Under the pieces are notes generated by a model. The model saw nothing but the letters and a program-made list of their open reading frames with translations. It made no database searches and was not told the origin of the DNA. A stretch of 64,000 nucleotides of DNA from JANNAT01 sp031422555 (GTDB taxonomy: Bacteria; Pseudomonadota; Alphaproteobacteria; Rhodobacterales; Rhodobacteraceae), in assembly GCA_031422555.1 (NCBI GenBank), contig JANPLZ010000075.1:4266-68265 (forward strand). The letters are read 5' to 3'. A program made the position numbers and the translations under genes. This document shows, piece by piece, positions 26,385 to 35,389 of this stretch. How positions within the stretch are numbered: position 1 is the stretch's first letter; each line of letters begins with the position of its first letter.

Positions 26385-28113
26385 CGTCTTCGAGGCGCAA
26401 TTGCACTTTGCTGCGCCCGCCGTAAGTGTTGATTTCCAGTCGCCCGGCCAGATGAAAGCGTTGATGCCCGCCGTTTTCCAAAGCCGCCCCCAAAGGGGTT
26501 TGAAACGCGCCAAACACCACGGCCTCTTGTTTTGCGCCCAAACCGTCGCCAAAACTTAGCCGCAAATGCGCGTCCCCCATCCGGCGCGCCGAGACCGCCA
26601 TATCGGCAAAGGCAAAGCGCGGTGCGGCTGCGGATGCGCCAAAAGGGCCAGCTTGGTCAATCAGTTCGACCAATCCTTGCGTTGCTGCCGACGGGGCCAG
26701 CAGGCTGTCGATGTGCAGGGTTTCGCGCCCCCCGGCCCCGGCCCCCTGACGCGCCAACAATTCGGCCAGCCGCGCCATGGCGGGTTCGATCATCGCCTCG
26801 GCCACCGTCAATCCGGCGGCCATTTTGTGCCCGCCGCCCTTGATCAGCAGCCCCTCGGACGCCAGCCTTTGCACGGCGGCCCCCAGATCAACCCCCGTGA
26901 CCGACCGCCCCGACCCTTTGCCAATGCCGTCTTCGACCCCGATCACCACAGCGGGGCGGTGGGTGGCTTCTTTCAGCCGCGCCGCCACAATACCAACCAC
27001 GCCGGGATGCCAGCCCGCCCCGGCCGCCCAGACCAGCGCGCCATCGACACCCCGGGCTTCGGCCTGCGCCAAGGCTGCCTCGCGCACCCGGGCCTCGATA
27101 TCGCGCCGCTCAGAGTTCAAAAGGTCCAACCGCTCGGCCAAGGCCGCGGCCTCGTGCGGATCGTCGGAGGCAAGCAGGCGCGCGCCAAGATCGGCTTGCC
27201 CGATGCGCCCGCCCGCGTTCACCCGCGGTCCCAGCAAAAACCCCAGCGCATAAACGGTGGGGGCGCTATCCATCCGCGCGATATCGGCCAGCGCGCGCAG
27301 GCCCGCCCGCTCGCGCCGGGCCATCACCCGCAGGCCCTGACGCACAAAGGCGCGGTTCACCCCGATCAGGGGGGCGACATCGGCAACCGTGGCCAGCGCC
27401 ACCAGATCCAACATCGCCATCAGATCGGGGGCGGCAATCGCGTCCAGCCGCAGTTGACGATTGGCCTCGACCAGCATCAAAAACACCACCGACGCCGCGC
27501 ATAAATGGCCCAGCGCGCCGTCTTCGTCCTGACGGTTGGGGTTGACCACCGCCAGTGCGGGCGGCAGCGTATCGCCGCCCAGATGGTGATCCAGCACCAC
27601 CACATCACAGCCCGTCGCGGCAATCGGATCATGCGACAGGGTGCCACAATCGACGCAGATGATCAAATCATGCTTGGCCCCCAAAGCCACCATCGCCGGC
27701 ACGTTGGGGCCGTATCCTTCGTCAATGCGGTCGGGGATATACAAGGTGGCCTGGTGCCCCATCGCGCGCAGCCAGATGATCAACAAGGCCGCTGATGATC
27801 CGCCGTCCACGTCATAATCAGCAAAGATTGCAACGCGCTGGCGCGTTTTCAGGGCGTGCAGAAACCGGGTGGCGGCGCGCTCCATATCCTTCATGTGGCG
27901 CGGATCGGGCAACAGATCGCGCAATTGCGGGGCAAGATAGGCCGCTGCATCGCCGGGCAAAACCCCCCTCGCGACCAAGGTTTGGCACAAGGCCAGCGGC
28001 AGACGGGTGTTTTGGGCCATCGCCTCGGCCAGCCGTTCTGACACCGCAGGCGGGCCTTGCCAGCGCCGCCCGGTCAGCGAGGTTTCAACGTTCAGAAAGG
28101 CGCGGTCGGTCAT
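26371..28113 (-). CDS. recJ: Single-stranded-DNA-specific exonuclease RecJ
   Basis: A 580-residue 5'-3' single-strand exonuclease of the DHH superfamily, acting in RecF-pathway recombination and mismatch repair. The metal-binding motifs are ADYDVDG (about residue 90), a CVDCGT segment, LDHHLGG (the DHH signature) and, in the DHHA1 part, KGGGHKMAAGLTV. The length matches the family. It is the third gene of the hom-glpX-recJ block, a conserved Rhodobacterales arrangement, with 28 bases to glpX. Confidence 0.95.
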   Translation of the reverse strand: MTDRAFLNVETSLTGRRWQGPPAVSERLAEAMAQNTRLPLALCQTLVARGVLPGDAAAYLAPQLRDLLPDPRHMKDMERAATRFLHALKTRQRVAIFADYDVDGGSSAALLIIWLRAMGHQATLYIPDRIDEGYGPNVPAMVALGAKHDLIICVDCGTLSHDPIAATGCDVVVLDHHLGGDTLPPALAVVNPNRQDEDGALGHLCAASVVFLMLVEANRQLRLDAIAAPDLMAMLDLVALATVADVAPLIGVNRAFVRQGLRVMARRERAGLRALADIARMDSAPTVYALGFLLGPRVNAGGRIGQADLGARLLASDDPHEAAALAERLDLLNSERRDIEARVREAALAQAEARGVDGALVWAAGAGWHPGVVGIVAARLKEATHRPAVVIGVEDGIGKGSGRSVTGVDLGAAVQRLASEGLLIKGGGHKMAAGLTVAEAMIEPAMARLAELLARQGAGAGGRETLHIDSLLAPSAATQGLVELIDQAGPFGASAAAPRFAFADMAVSARRMGDAHLRLSFGDGLGAKQEAVVFGAFQTPLGAALENGGHQRFHLAGRLEINTYGGRSKVQLRLEDAARV

Positions 28114-28141
28114 GGGTTTGCCTGCGAAACCAGCCGCCGGA

Positions 28142-29107
28142 TCAGCGGGTCGGCACCCGGTAGCTCATCCGGCGGACCGAACCGGTTTTGGACCGCATCA
28201 GAATGGTTTCGGTGCTGATATAGCCCGGCTCTTGCTTGATCCCGGCCAGAATAGAGCCGCTGGTCACCCCGGTGGCGGCAAAGATCACATCGGCGGTGAC
28301 CATCTCGTCGCGGGTGTAGATGCGGTTGAAATCGGTGATGCCTGCCTTGATCGCGCGGCCGCGTTCATCGTCGTTGCGGAACAAAAGTTGGCCGTAAATC
28401 TGCCCGCCCATACATTTCAGCGCCGACGCCGCCAGCACGCCTTCGGGCGCGCCGCCTGACCCCATATACATGTCGATGCCGGTGATCGCGGCTTCGGCAC
28501 AGTGAATAATGCCTGCCACATCGCCATCGGTGATCAAGCGGATCGACGCACCCGTGGATCGCACTTCTTCTATCATCGCCTCATGCCGCGGACGTTCCAG
28601 AATGCACACGGCGATTTCGTCAGATTTCACCCCTTTGGCGCGGGCAAGCGCATGCACCCGTTCGGAGGGTGACATCTTTAGGGTAACAGTATCAATGGCA
28701 TAGCCGGGGCCAATCGCCAGTTTTTCCATATAAACATCGGGCGCGTGCAAAAGCGTGCCGCGCGGAGCCATGGCAATCACCGTCAGCGCATTGGGCATGT
28801 CTTTGGCGCACAACGTAGTGCCTTCCAAGGGATCAAGGGCGATATCCACCGCCGGGCCGTTGCCGGTGCCCACCTTTTCGCCGATATACAGCATCGGGGC
28901 CTCGTCGCGTTCGCCTTCGCCGATCACCACGACACCGGCGATATCCAGCAGGTTCAACTGATCGCGCATCGCGTTCACCGCCGCCTGATCCGCCGCCTTT
29001 TCATCGCCGCGACCGATCAGCTTGGCCGAGGCCAAAGCGGCGGCTTCCGAGACCCGGGCAAGGCCCAGCGACAACAAGCGGTCTTGAAATTCGGTGACGG
29101 TGACCAT
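28142..29107 (-). CDS. glpX: Fructose-1,6-bisphosphatase class II
   Basis: A 321-residue sugar phosphatase that converts fructose-1,6-bisphosphate to fructose-6-phosphate in gluconeogenesis and, in some relatives, the Calvin cycle. Li-sensitive phosphatase fold motifs are present: VIGEGERDEAPMLYIGE and DPLEGTT (about residue 88), then APDVYMEKLAIGPGY. MGSGGAPEGVLAA is characteristic of GlpX. The gene lies between hom and recJ on the same strand. The 148-nt gap to hom holds two hairpins and a direct repeat. Confidence 0.95.
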   Translation of the reverse strand: MVTVTEFQDRLLSLGLARVSEAAALASAKLIGRGDEKAADQAAVNAMRDQLNLLDIAGVVVIGEGERDEAPMLYIGEKVGTGNGPAVDIALDPLEGTTLCAKDMPNALTVIAMAPRGTLLHAPDVYMEKLAIGPGYAIDTVTLKMSPSERVHALARAKGVKSDEIAVCILERPRHEAMIEEVRSTGASIRLITDGDVAGIIHCAEAAITGIDMYMGSGGAPEGVLAASALKCMGGQIYGQLLFRNDDERGRAIKAGITDFNRIYTRDEMVTADVIFAATGVTSGSILAGIKQEPGYISTETILMRSKTGSVRRMSYRVPTR

Positions 29108-29130
29108 GGGCTATCCTTCTTCGGCTTTGT

Positions 29131-29181
29131 GCCCCTTGTGCATAGCGGGGCAAGGGGCCAATGCGCAAGCGGCCTTGCGCA
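29131..29181. repeat. Two adjacent perfect hairpins in the hom-glpX gap
   Basis: GCCCCTTG/CAAGGGGC (8-bp arms, 12-nt loop) is followed three bases later by TGCGCAAG/CTTGCGCA (8-bp arms, 4-nt loop). Neither has a T-run on the transcribed strand, so processing, mRNA stabilisation or attenuation is likelier than simple termination. Confidence 0.6.
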
Positions 29182-29215
29182 GCGGCTGCGACAAACTGTC
29201 AGACACCACGGGGCT

Positions 29216-29251
29216 GAATGTCTGTCGGGGGGGCTGCATGTCTGTCGGGGG
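29216..29251. repeat. Direct repeat ATGTCTGTCGGGGG in the hom-glpX gap
   Basis: ATGTCTGTCGGGGG occurs twice with a 21-bp period, shortly after the hom stop on the minus strand. Its function is unknown. Confidence 0.55.
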
Positions 29252-29255
29252 TGCC

Positions 29256-30545
29256 TCAAACCTCTTCGATGCGCAACACCACCGGCGCGCCGACCAGAAC
29301 ACCGGTGGCGGCAAATCGGGTGCAGGCGTGGTCGATATCGTCGCGGGTGGCCTTGTGGGTAACGATCAGCACCGGGGCATTTACCCCCTGATGGCCGTAT
29401 TGACGCATCTGGTCGATCGACACCCCCGCCTCGCCCAGACAGGTGGCGATTTTGGCCAAGGCGCCGGGTTTGTCCAACAAGGTCATCCGCAGATAATAAC
29501 TGGCCGGGGTCGAAGATTTCGCCGCTTGCGGTGTGGCAAGACTATGGGCGGGCTGGCCAAAGGTGGGCAGCCGCAGCCCGCGCGCAATGTCGATCACATC
29601 GGACATCACCGCCGATGCCGTCGGCCCCATGCCGGCTCCGGGGCCGCGCAGCACGATCTGGCCCACGCTGTCGCCTTCCAGCACCACCATATTGGTGCCG
29701 CCCTGCAATTGGCCCAGCGGGCTGTCGGCGGGCACAAGACAGGGCGTCATGCGTTGCTCTAAGCCCCGCCCGGTCATCTGCGCCACGCCCAGCAGTTTGA
29801 TGCGGTAGCCCATATCGGCGGCCAGATTGATATCGTCGATGGAAATGGCGCCGATGCCTTCCAACTCTACCGCGTCAAACGACACTTTTGTGCCAAAGGC
29901 GATGGCGGCCAGCAGGGCCAGCTTATGGCCCGCATCAATACCGCCGACGTCCAGATTCGGATCGGCCTCGAGATAGCCCAGCTGTTGGGCGGCGTCGAAC
30001 ACCTCGGCATAAGACAGGCCTTCGTTCTGCATTCGGGTCAGGATGTAGTTGCAACTGCCATTCATCACCCCTATCACCCGGCGCAGTTGATTGCCCGCCA
30101 TCCCTTCGGTCAGCGCCTTGATCACCGGAATGCCGCCCGCAACCGCCGCTTCAAACCGGATGACCCTGCCCTTCGCTTCCGCCGCCAGTGCCAAGGCATG
30201 GCCGTGATGCGCCAGCAACGCCTTATTGGCGCTGACCACGTCTTTTCCGGCGGCTATCGCGGCTTCGGTGGCCAGTTTGGCCGCGCCTTCGTGACCGCCC
30301 ATCACTTCGATGAACACATCCACATCATCGCGCTGCGCCAGCGCCACCGGATCGGTTTCCCACGCATAGCCCGACAGATCGGCGTCGCGGTTTTTGGTTT
30401 TGTCGCGGGCGGAAATGGCGGTGATCACAATGGGGCGGCCGGTACGCGCCGCGATCAGATCGGCGTGCTGCTGCACGATTTTAACCACGCCCAAGCCCAC
30501 GGTGCCAAGGCCTGCAAGTCCAAGACGCAAAGGGGCTGCAGGCAT
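29256..30545 (-). CDS. hom: Homoserine dehydrogenase
   Basis: A 429-residue NAD(P)-dependent enzyme converting aspartate semialdehyde to homoserine for threonine and methionine synthesis. The N-terminal Rossmann motif is GLAGLGTVGLGVV. The catalytic domain has NGSCNYILTRM and the GIDAGHKLALLAAIAFG segment with the active-site Lys. A C-terminal ACT domain (YYLRMTLLDKPGALAKIA) implies feedback control by threonine. The start MPAAPLRLG was chosen because GGAG lies at proper spacing; in-frame ATGs upstream would add 5-21 residues. Confidence 0.94.
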   Translation of the reverse strand: MPAAPLRLGLAGLGTVGLGVVKIVQQHADLIAARTGRPIVITAISARDKTKNRDADLSGYAWETDPVALAQRDDVDVFIEVMGGHEGAAKLATEAAIAAGKDVVSANKALLAHHGHALALAAEAKGRVIRFEAAVAGGIPVIKALTEGMAGNQLRRVIGVMNGSCNYILTRMQNEGLSYAEVFDAAQQLGYLEADPNLDVGGIDAGHKLALLAAIAFGTKVSFDAVELEGIGAISIDDINLAADMGYRIKLLGVAQMTGRGLEQRMTPCLVPADSPLGQLQGGTNMVVLEGDSVGQIVLRGPGAGMGPTASAVMSDVIDIARGLRLPTFGQPAHSLATPQAAKSSTPASYYLRMTLLDKPGALAKIATCLGEAGVSIDQMRQYGHQGVNAPVLIVTHKATRDDIDHACTRFAATGVLVGAPVVLRIEEV

Positions 30546-30652
30546 ATTGGTCTCCGTCATTGGGGCTTGGGCTGGGGCGGTGTTAAAGGGATTTGAGATT
30601 GGGCGCAACGCGCCGATGCCAAGAGATCAGGGATTGCGCAAAGCGTGCAGCC

Positions 30653-30874
30653 TTATCGGTTGCGCAAGGCGGCCGCCCGGGCGCGCAAGGCCGCGGCACG
30701 GGCAGCAAGGGTTTGTCCGGCAGCGTCGGCCCCGATGGCCCCGGTTTGCGCCAGCAGCTCTTCGGTGGGCAACAGGGCGGGCGGCGGGGCGGTGCTGTGC
30801 GCGGCCACCGCATCCACGCTGGGAAAGCTGGTGCAGGCAGACAGGCACAGGATCAGCAAAAGCGCATGTTTCAT
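30653..30874 (-). CDS. Small putative lipoprotein
   Basis: A 73-residue protein starting MKHALLLILCLSACTSFP, a compact type II signal with lipobox LSAC. The mature part ends in an Ala/Arg-rich helix (ARAAALRARAAALRNR) that may be amphipathic. No family was recognised. It lies between hom and the MttB-type gene on the same strand. Confidence 0.55.
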   Translation of the reverse strand: MKHALLLILCLSACTSFPSVDAVAAHSTAPPPALLPTEELLAQTGAIGADAAGQTLAARAAALRARAAALRNR

Positions 30875-30920
30875 CGCGTGACCATAGCGCGGCGGCAAGG
30901 CTTGGGAAAGATCAAAGCCA

Positions 30921-30964
30921 GCGGCGGCGGTGGAGGCGGCGGTGGCGGTGGCGGTGGCAGTGGC
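30921..30964. repeat. GGCGGT-type microsatellite
   Basis: A run of GGCGGT/GGCGGC units between the MttB-type gene stop and the small lipoprotein gene. It is a simple-sequence tract of the kind that changes length by slippage. Confidence 0.75.
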
Positions 30965-31005
30965 CGGCATTTGGCCCCGCCAAAAACGCAGCCCTTCCGC
31001 CACCA

Positions 31006-32562
31006 TCAGAAATCGGTTGGCGCGCCGCCTTCCTGTTTGCGGCGTGCCACGAACTGACGCAGCGCCTCTTGATGATCGCCGTTCATTGCGGGCGCTTCAA
31101 ATTCCGCGATGATCTGCTTGTAGATGCGGTGTGCGCGTTCCGGCGTCCACATCGCGCCGTCAAGCTGCCACGCCTCAAAATTGCGCCAATCCGACAGGAA
31201 CGGCGCGTAAAACGCGGTCTGATAACGTTCCTGCGTATGTTTGCAGCCAAAGTAATGCCCGCCCGCGCCCACCTCTTTGATGGCGTCAAAGGCGATGTCT
31301 TCGTCCGTGGTGGCGGTGACCGCATCTTCGAAATAGCGCTGGATCATCTGCAGCACTTCGCAGTCCATGATAAACTTCTCGGGGCTGGCGATCAGCCCGC
31401 CTTCCAGCCAGCCAGCCGAATGATAGACCATGTTGGTGCGGCTTTGCACCGCCGCCCACAAACTGTTTGACGTCTCCCACATCGCCTGCCCGTCGGGCAC
31501 ATTGGCCGCACAGGTGCCGGATGAGCGCAGCGGCAGCTTGTAATGGCGCACCAACTGGCCGGTCATTTGCGTGGCGCGCATGTATTCGGGGGTGCCAAAA
31601 GCAGGCGCGCCCGACTTCATATCCACGTTTGATGTGAAGGTGCCCAGCGCAATGGGGCAACCGGGGTTGATGTATTGCAACAATGCCGCCGCCGCTAATC
31701 CTTCGGCCAATGACAACGCCACTGCGCCCGCCATGGTGACCGGGGCCATTGCCCCCGCCAAGGTAAACGGCGTGATCACCACCGGCTGGCCGCGCTTGGC
31801 CATCCTCATCGCCCCGTCCAACATGGGGTAGTCGTGTTTCAAGGGCGAAACCGAGTTGATGTTGGTATAAAGCCGCGGTTTGGCCTGAAATTCCTCTTCG
31901 GTCAGACCGCCAGCGATTTTCACCATTTCCATGACGTCTTCCACCCGTTCCGCGCCCAGCGAATAGGCATGCACGACTTTGTCGGTCAGGGTCAGCTTTT
32001 CATACAGGCAATCCAGATGCCGCACGGAGGCATGGATATCAACCGGTTCTACCGGATAGCCGCCCGCAATGTGGATGCAGTTGAAATACTGCGTCAGTTT
32101 CATGAATTCCTTGAAAGTCTCAAAATCACCCGACCGTTTGCCGCGTTCCAGATCCCATGCCGCGGGCGGCGACGAGACGTTGACAAACAGCATGTGTTTG
32201 CCGCCCATGATCACTTCACGGTCAGGGTTGCGCGGGGTGATGGTGAACGACTCGGGCGCGCGGCCGATCATCTCCATCACAAAGTCTTCGTCCATCTTGA
32301 CGTTGGTGCCTTCCACCTTGCAGCCCGCTCGCTTCAGATAGGTAATGGCGTCGGGGTTCAGAAATTCGATGCCGATTTCCTTCATGATGCGCATGGCCCC
32401 CCGGTGCACGCGCTGGATGCCGTCAGCGTCCAAAGGTTCTATCGGGCGATCCGGGTTGACCGGGATGCGCCACGGCATCTGATCAATGACGGCTGACCCT
32501 GCGCGAATTTTGTTGCCCGCCCGGCCCCCGGCCCGGCGTCTTACAAGGGCGTCATCGCTCAT
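31006..32562 (-). CDS. Non-pyrrolysine MttB-family corrinoid methyltransferase
   Basis: A 518-residue member of the trimethylamine methyltransferase superfamily. Recognisable stretches are RIMKEIGIEFLNPDAI near the N-terminus, LTQYFNCIHIAGGYPVEP and the C-terminal EVGAGGHYFGCKHTQERY, a strong family signature. There is no in-frame amber codon, so this is not a pyrrolysine enzyme. Characterised bacterial relatives (MtgB type) demethylate glycine betaine or related quaternary amines with a corrinoid protein. GGAG precedes the chosen ATG at good spacing. No corrinoid protein, reductive activator or folate methyltransferase gene is adjacent, so the substrate and partner remain open. Confidence 0.85.
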   Translation of the reverse strand: MSDDALVRRRAGGRAGNKIRAGSAVIDQMPWRIPVNPDRPIEPLDADGIQRVHRGAMRIMKEIGIEFLNPDAITYLKRAGCKVEGTNVKMDEDFVMEMIGRAPESFTITPRNPDREVIMGGKHMLFVNVSSPPAAWDLERGKRSGDFETFKEFMKLTQYFNCIHIAGGYPVEPVDIHASVRHLDCLYEKLTLTDKVVHAYSLGAERVEDVMEMVKIAGGLTEEEFQAKPRLYTNINSVSPLKHDYPMLDGAMRMAKRGQPVVITPFTLAGAMAPVTMAGAVALSLAEGLAAAALLQYINPGCPIALGTFTSNVDMKSGAPAFGTPEYMRATQMTGQLVRHYKLPLRSSGTCAANVPDGQAMWETSNSLWAAVQSRTNMVYHSAGWLEGGLIASPEKFIMDCEVLQMIQRYFEDAVTATTDEDIAFDAIKEVGAGGHYFGCKHTQERYQTAFYAPFLSDWRNFEAWQLDGAMWTPERAHRIYKQIIAEFEAPAMNGDHQEALRQFVARRKQEGGAPTDF

Positions 32563-32686
32563 CGTGATCTCCATCGTCAAAGGCGGCCCGGCGGGCCCTT
32601 GCGGTTTGTGACAGGATGGCCCAAACGGCGGCCGCGCGCGCACCACGTCACCGACGCGCCTGCGTCGTTTTTCGCAAGGCTGGCGA

Positions 32687-33382
32687 TTACGCCGCACCCA
32701 TCGCGTCAATCCATGCGGCAATTGCGCCAATATCGGCCAGAACCACATCGGCATGGGGGGCAAGGGTGGCGGCACAAGCCACACCGGTCAGCACCGCCAC
32801 CGCATACATTCCGGCCGCGCGCGCCGCATGCAGATCGTGCAAACTGTCGCCCACCATCGCACAGCGGCGGGCGGCGATGCCGGTCTGGGCGGCAAAAGCC
32901 AGCAATTGACCCGGTGCAGGCTTGCCGCCCCAGCCAGAATCGCAGCCCGCCACAAACGCAAACAGCCCGTCCACCGCCGCCGCCGTCAGATGCGCCACCG
33001 CTGACGCCTGCGTGTCATTGGTGGCAACCCCCAAAACCAGACCGCGCGCCTGCAAACCGCCCAGCACCGCAGGCAAATCGACCGCAGGCCGCATCGGCGC
33101 CTGTTGTGCCAGATCATCCATCCGGCGCATCAGTGCGGCCAAGGTCAGACCCGGCACATGCGGGGTCAGGATGTCGGCAATTTCCGGCGTGGTCATCGCC
33201 ACCACCGGGCTGTCAGGCGCAAACTGCCGCAACGCCACATCATAGCCCAGAACCTGCCCCAACCGGGTGGCATGATCCGGTGTGCTGGCCAGTTCGGCGA
33301 TCAGGTTTTCCACCCAGACCCCCCAACTTGACCGAAAATCAAACAACGTGCCGTCTTTGTCAAAAATCACCGCATCAATCAT
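32687..33382 (-). CDS. HAD-family phosphatase (phosphoglycolate phosphatase-like)
   Basis: A 231-residue haloacid dehalogenase-type hydrolase. Motif I DKDGTLFDF (catalytic Asp near residue 8), motif II VATND, a Lys in GGKPAPG and motif IV MVGDSLHDLHAARAAG are all intact. A helical cap lies between motifs I and II, as in Gph-like enzymes. It probably dephosphorylates a small phosphate ester; the substrate is unclear. A GTG 12 bases upstream is an alternative start. It follows the DUF3572 gene closely on the same strand. Confidence 0.85.
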   Translation of the reverse strand: MIDAVIFDKDGTLFDFRSSWGVWVENLIAELASTPDHATRLGQVLGYDVALRQFAPDSPVVAMTTPEIADILTPHVPGLTLAALMRRMDDLAQQAPMRPAVDLPAVLGGLQARGLVLGVATNDTQASAVAHLTAAAVDGLFAFVAGCDSGWGGKPAPGQLLAFAAQTGIAARRCAMVGDSLHDLHAARAAGMYAVAVLTGVACAATLAPHADVVLADIGAIAAWIDAMGAA

Positions 33383-33400
33383 CGCCTGCCCCACCTGCCA

Positions 33401-33682
33401 TCAGGTCCAATGCGTATGCTGCGCGCCGGGCAAAGCCAAGCGGGCCTGCATGGGCGCGGTATAGGGCAGCCCGGCCTGATCACAAAACGCCATCACCCGT
33501 GCGTCATCCTCGGTCAGAAAATCCAGCACCGCGCCCAAAAACACCGGCTGACCGGCAAGTGCCGCCAAATCACCCTGCCCCGCCCCCGAGGCGTTAAGGA
33601 ATGCACCGATCATGTCAGGCTGGCCAAAAAGCCATGTTAACGCCTGCAATGCCAGAGTTTCAGCAGATTCTTGCCGATTCAT
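33401..33682 (-). CDS. DUF3572 protein
   Basis: A 93-residue alphaproteobacterial protein. ESAETLALQALTWL at the N-terminus and FLGAVLDFLTEDDARVMAFC, then AGLPYTAPMQARLALPG at the end, match DUF3572. The function is unknown, but the family is typically encoded next to cell-cycle response regulators of the DivK/PleD group. Here it is divergent from pleD, which fits that pattern. Confidence 0.85.
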   Translation of the reverse strand: MNRQESAETLALQALTWLFGQPDMIGAFLNASGAGQGDLAALAGQPVFLGAVLDFLTEDDARVMAFCDQAGLPYTAPMQARLALPGAQHTHWT

Positions 33683-33817
33683 GCGGTTTTCCCCAGAGTT
33701 TTACACAGATATCAGGCAAATTGAGCGCAGATCATTACCCTTTTAGAAAGGAATTCTTAACCTCTTGAACGGCACAATGAAACAAGCGTGTAACAGAACC
33801 AGCGGGTTTACCAGTCA

Positions 33818-35212
33818 ATGGTCGGCAAGATACTTATAGTCGACGATGTGGCCGCCAACCGCATTGTCATGAAGGTCAAGCTGGAAGCGGCGGGGTATAT
33901 TCCGGTTGTGGCGGCCAATGGAGCGGCCTGTCTTTCGATCTGTGCCCGCGATGCACCCAATGTGATTTTGATGGACCTGACGCTGCCGGATATGGCGGGG
34001 ATCGACTTGTTGCGCCGCCTGCGCGCCGATCCGGCCACCCGGGCGGTGCCGGTGATCATGCTGACCGCCAACCAATCGGCCGACGTGCGGGTGCAGGCGT
34101 TTCGCGCCGGGGTGGATGATTTTTTCTGCAAGCCGCTGGATGATCAGACCTTGCTGGCGCGCATCCGTCATTTCATGCGGGCACGCAATCAGATCGACGG
34201 CTTTGACGATGCCACCCAGTCGGGCATGGCGCTGTTTGCGCTGGCCGAAGCATCGCCGGTGTTTTACCGCCCCGGCACCGTGGCCATTGTCACCCAAACT
34301 CCGCAGACCGCGATGCGGTTGCGCCGGGCAGTGGCGGCCCATCTGGCCGATCAGGTGGTGATCCTGACCGCGGATGAGGCGTTAAGCGAAGGCTTGCAAT
34401 CGGGTCCGGCGACGGATGTGTTCCTGATCGGGGCCGATGTGGGCGGGGCTGCGGGCGGGTTGCGGTTGATGTCGGAATTGCGCAGCCGCGCCAACACACG
34501 CCACGCCGCCATCAGCATTCTGGTGCCCAATGCCGATCACACCGGGGCGGCGATGGCGTTTGATCTGGGGGCCGATGATGTGGTCAGTGCCGCCCTGTGC
34601 GCCGAAGAAATAGCGCTGCGCCTGACCCGGCAATTGCTGCACAAGCGTGAGGCGGACGCAAGGCGCGCCCGGGTTCACGATGGCTTGCGTCTTGCGATGA
34701 TTGATCCGCTGACCGGGTTGCACAACCGCCGATACGGCATCGCTCAGCTTGGCGTGATTGCCGAGCGGGCCCAAAAAGACGGCAGCGATTTCGCGGTGAT
34801 GGTGGTTGATCTGGACCGGTTCAAATCGGTCAATGACCGCTGGGGCCATGCCGCAGGCGACGCCGTTCTGGTCGAAGTTGCCGATCGTTTGTCGCGCAAT
34901 CTGCGCAGTGGTGATTTGTTGGCGCGCATCGGCGGCGAAGAGTTTCTGATTGCCCTGCCACAAACCGCCCTGCCCGAAGCCCGCAACATTGCCGAACGGC
35001 TGTGCCATGCGGTGCAGCAAGACGTGGTGCGACTTGCCGACCAGATCAAAATCCGGGTGACGGTGTCGATTGGGCTTGCGATCAATCTGGCCGCGATGAT
35101 GCCCGCCCTTATCGACTCTGTGTCCGAAATTGTTGACCGCGCCGATCAGGCCCTGCTGATCGCCAAAGCCGAAGGGCGCAATCAGGTGACCATCAGCCAA
35201 AACGCCGCCTGA
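33818..35212 (+). CDS. pleD: Diguanylate cyclase response regulator PleD
   Basis: A 464-residue protein with two receiver domains followed by a GGDEF domain, the PleD architecture. The first receiver (MVGKILIVDDVAANR) has the phosphoacceptor Asp in LMDLTLPDMAG and the conserved Lys in FFCKPL. The second receiver (about residues 150-270) lacks a clear acidic pocket and is an adaptor. The catalytic loop is IGGEEFL, an active variant that makes c-di-GMP from GTP. In Caulobacter, PleD drives the motile-to-sessile switch under PleC/DivJ control. The long non-coding stretch upstream separates it from the divergent DUF3572 gene. Confidence 0.93.
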   Translation: MVGKILIVDDVAANRIVMKVKLEAAGYIPVVAANGAACLSICARDAPNVILMDLTLPDMAGIDLLRRLRADPATRAVPVIMLTANQSADVRVQAFRAGVDDFFCKPLDDQTLLARIRHFMRARNQIDGFDDATQSGMALFALAEASPVFYRPGTVAIVTQTPQTAMRLRRAVAAHLADQVVILTADEALSEGLQSGPATDVFLIGADVGGAAGGLRLMSELRSRANTRHAAISILVPNADHTGAAMAFDLGADDVVSAALCAEEIALRLTRQLLHKREADARRARVHDGLRLAMIDPLTGLHNRRYGIAQLGVIAERAQKDGSDFAVMVVDLDRFKSVNDRWGHAAGDAVLVEVADRLSRNLRSGDLLARIGGEEFLIALPQTALPEARNIAERLCHAVQQDVVRLADQIKIRVTVSIGLAINLAAMMPALIDSVSEIVDRADQALLIAKAEGRNQVTISQNAA

Positions 35213-35389
35213 AGCGGTTGGGCGCGCAAGAAAGTAGGGGTTTCACACCCCCAAGCTGCGATTTACACGCAAATGGCCGCTATGCTGCAACCGCAGGTCA
35301 ATTGCAGTAACCCGTAAGATATTTTTGAACGGAAAAAGCGCAAATTTAAGCTAAATTTTTTCGGCTTTGCGCCGGGCGCAGGGTGTGGG

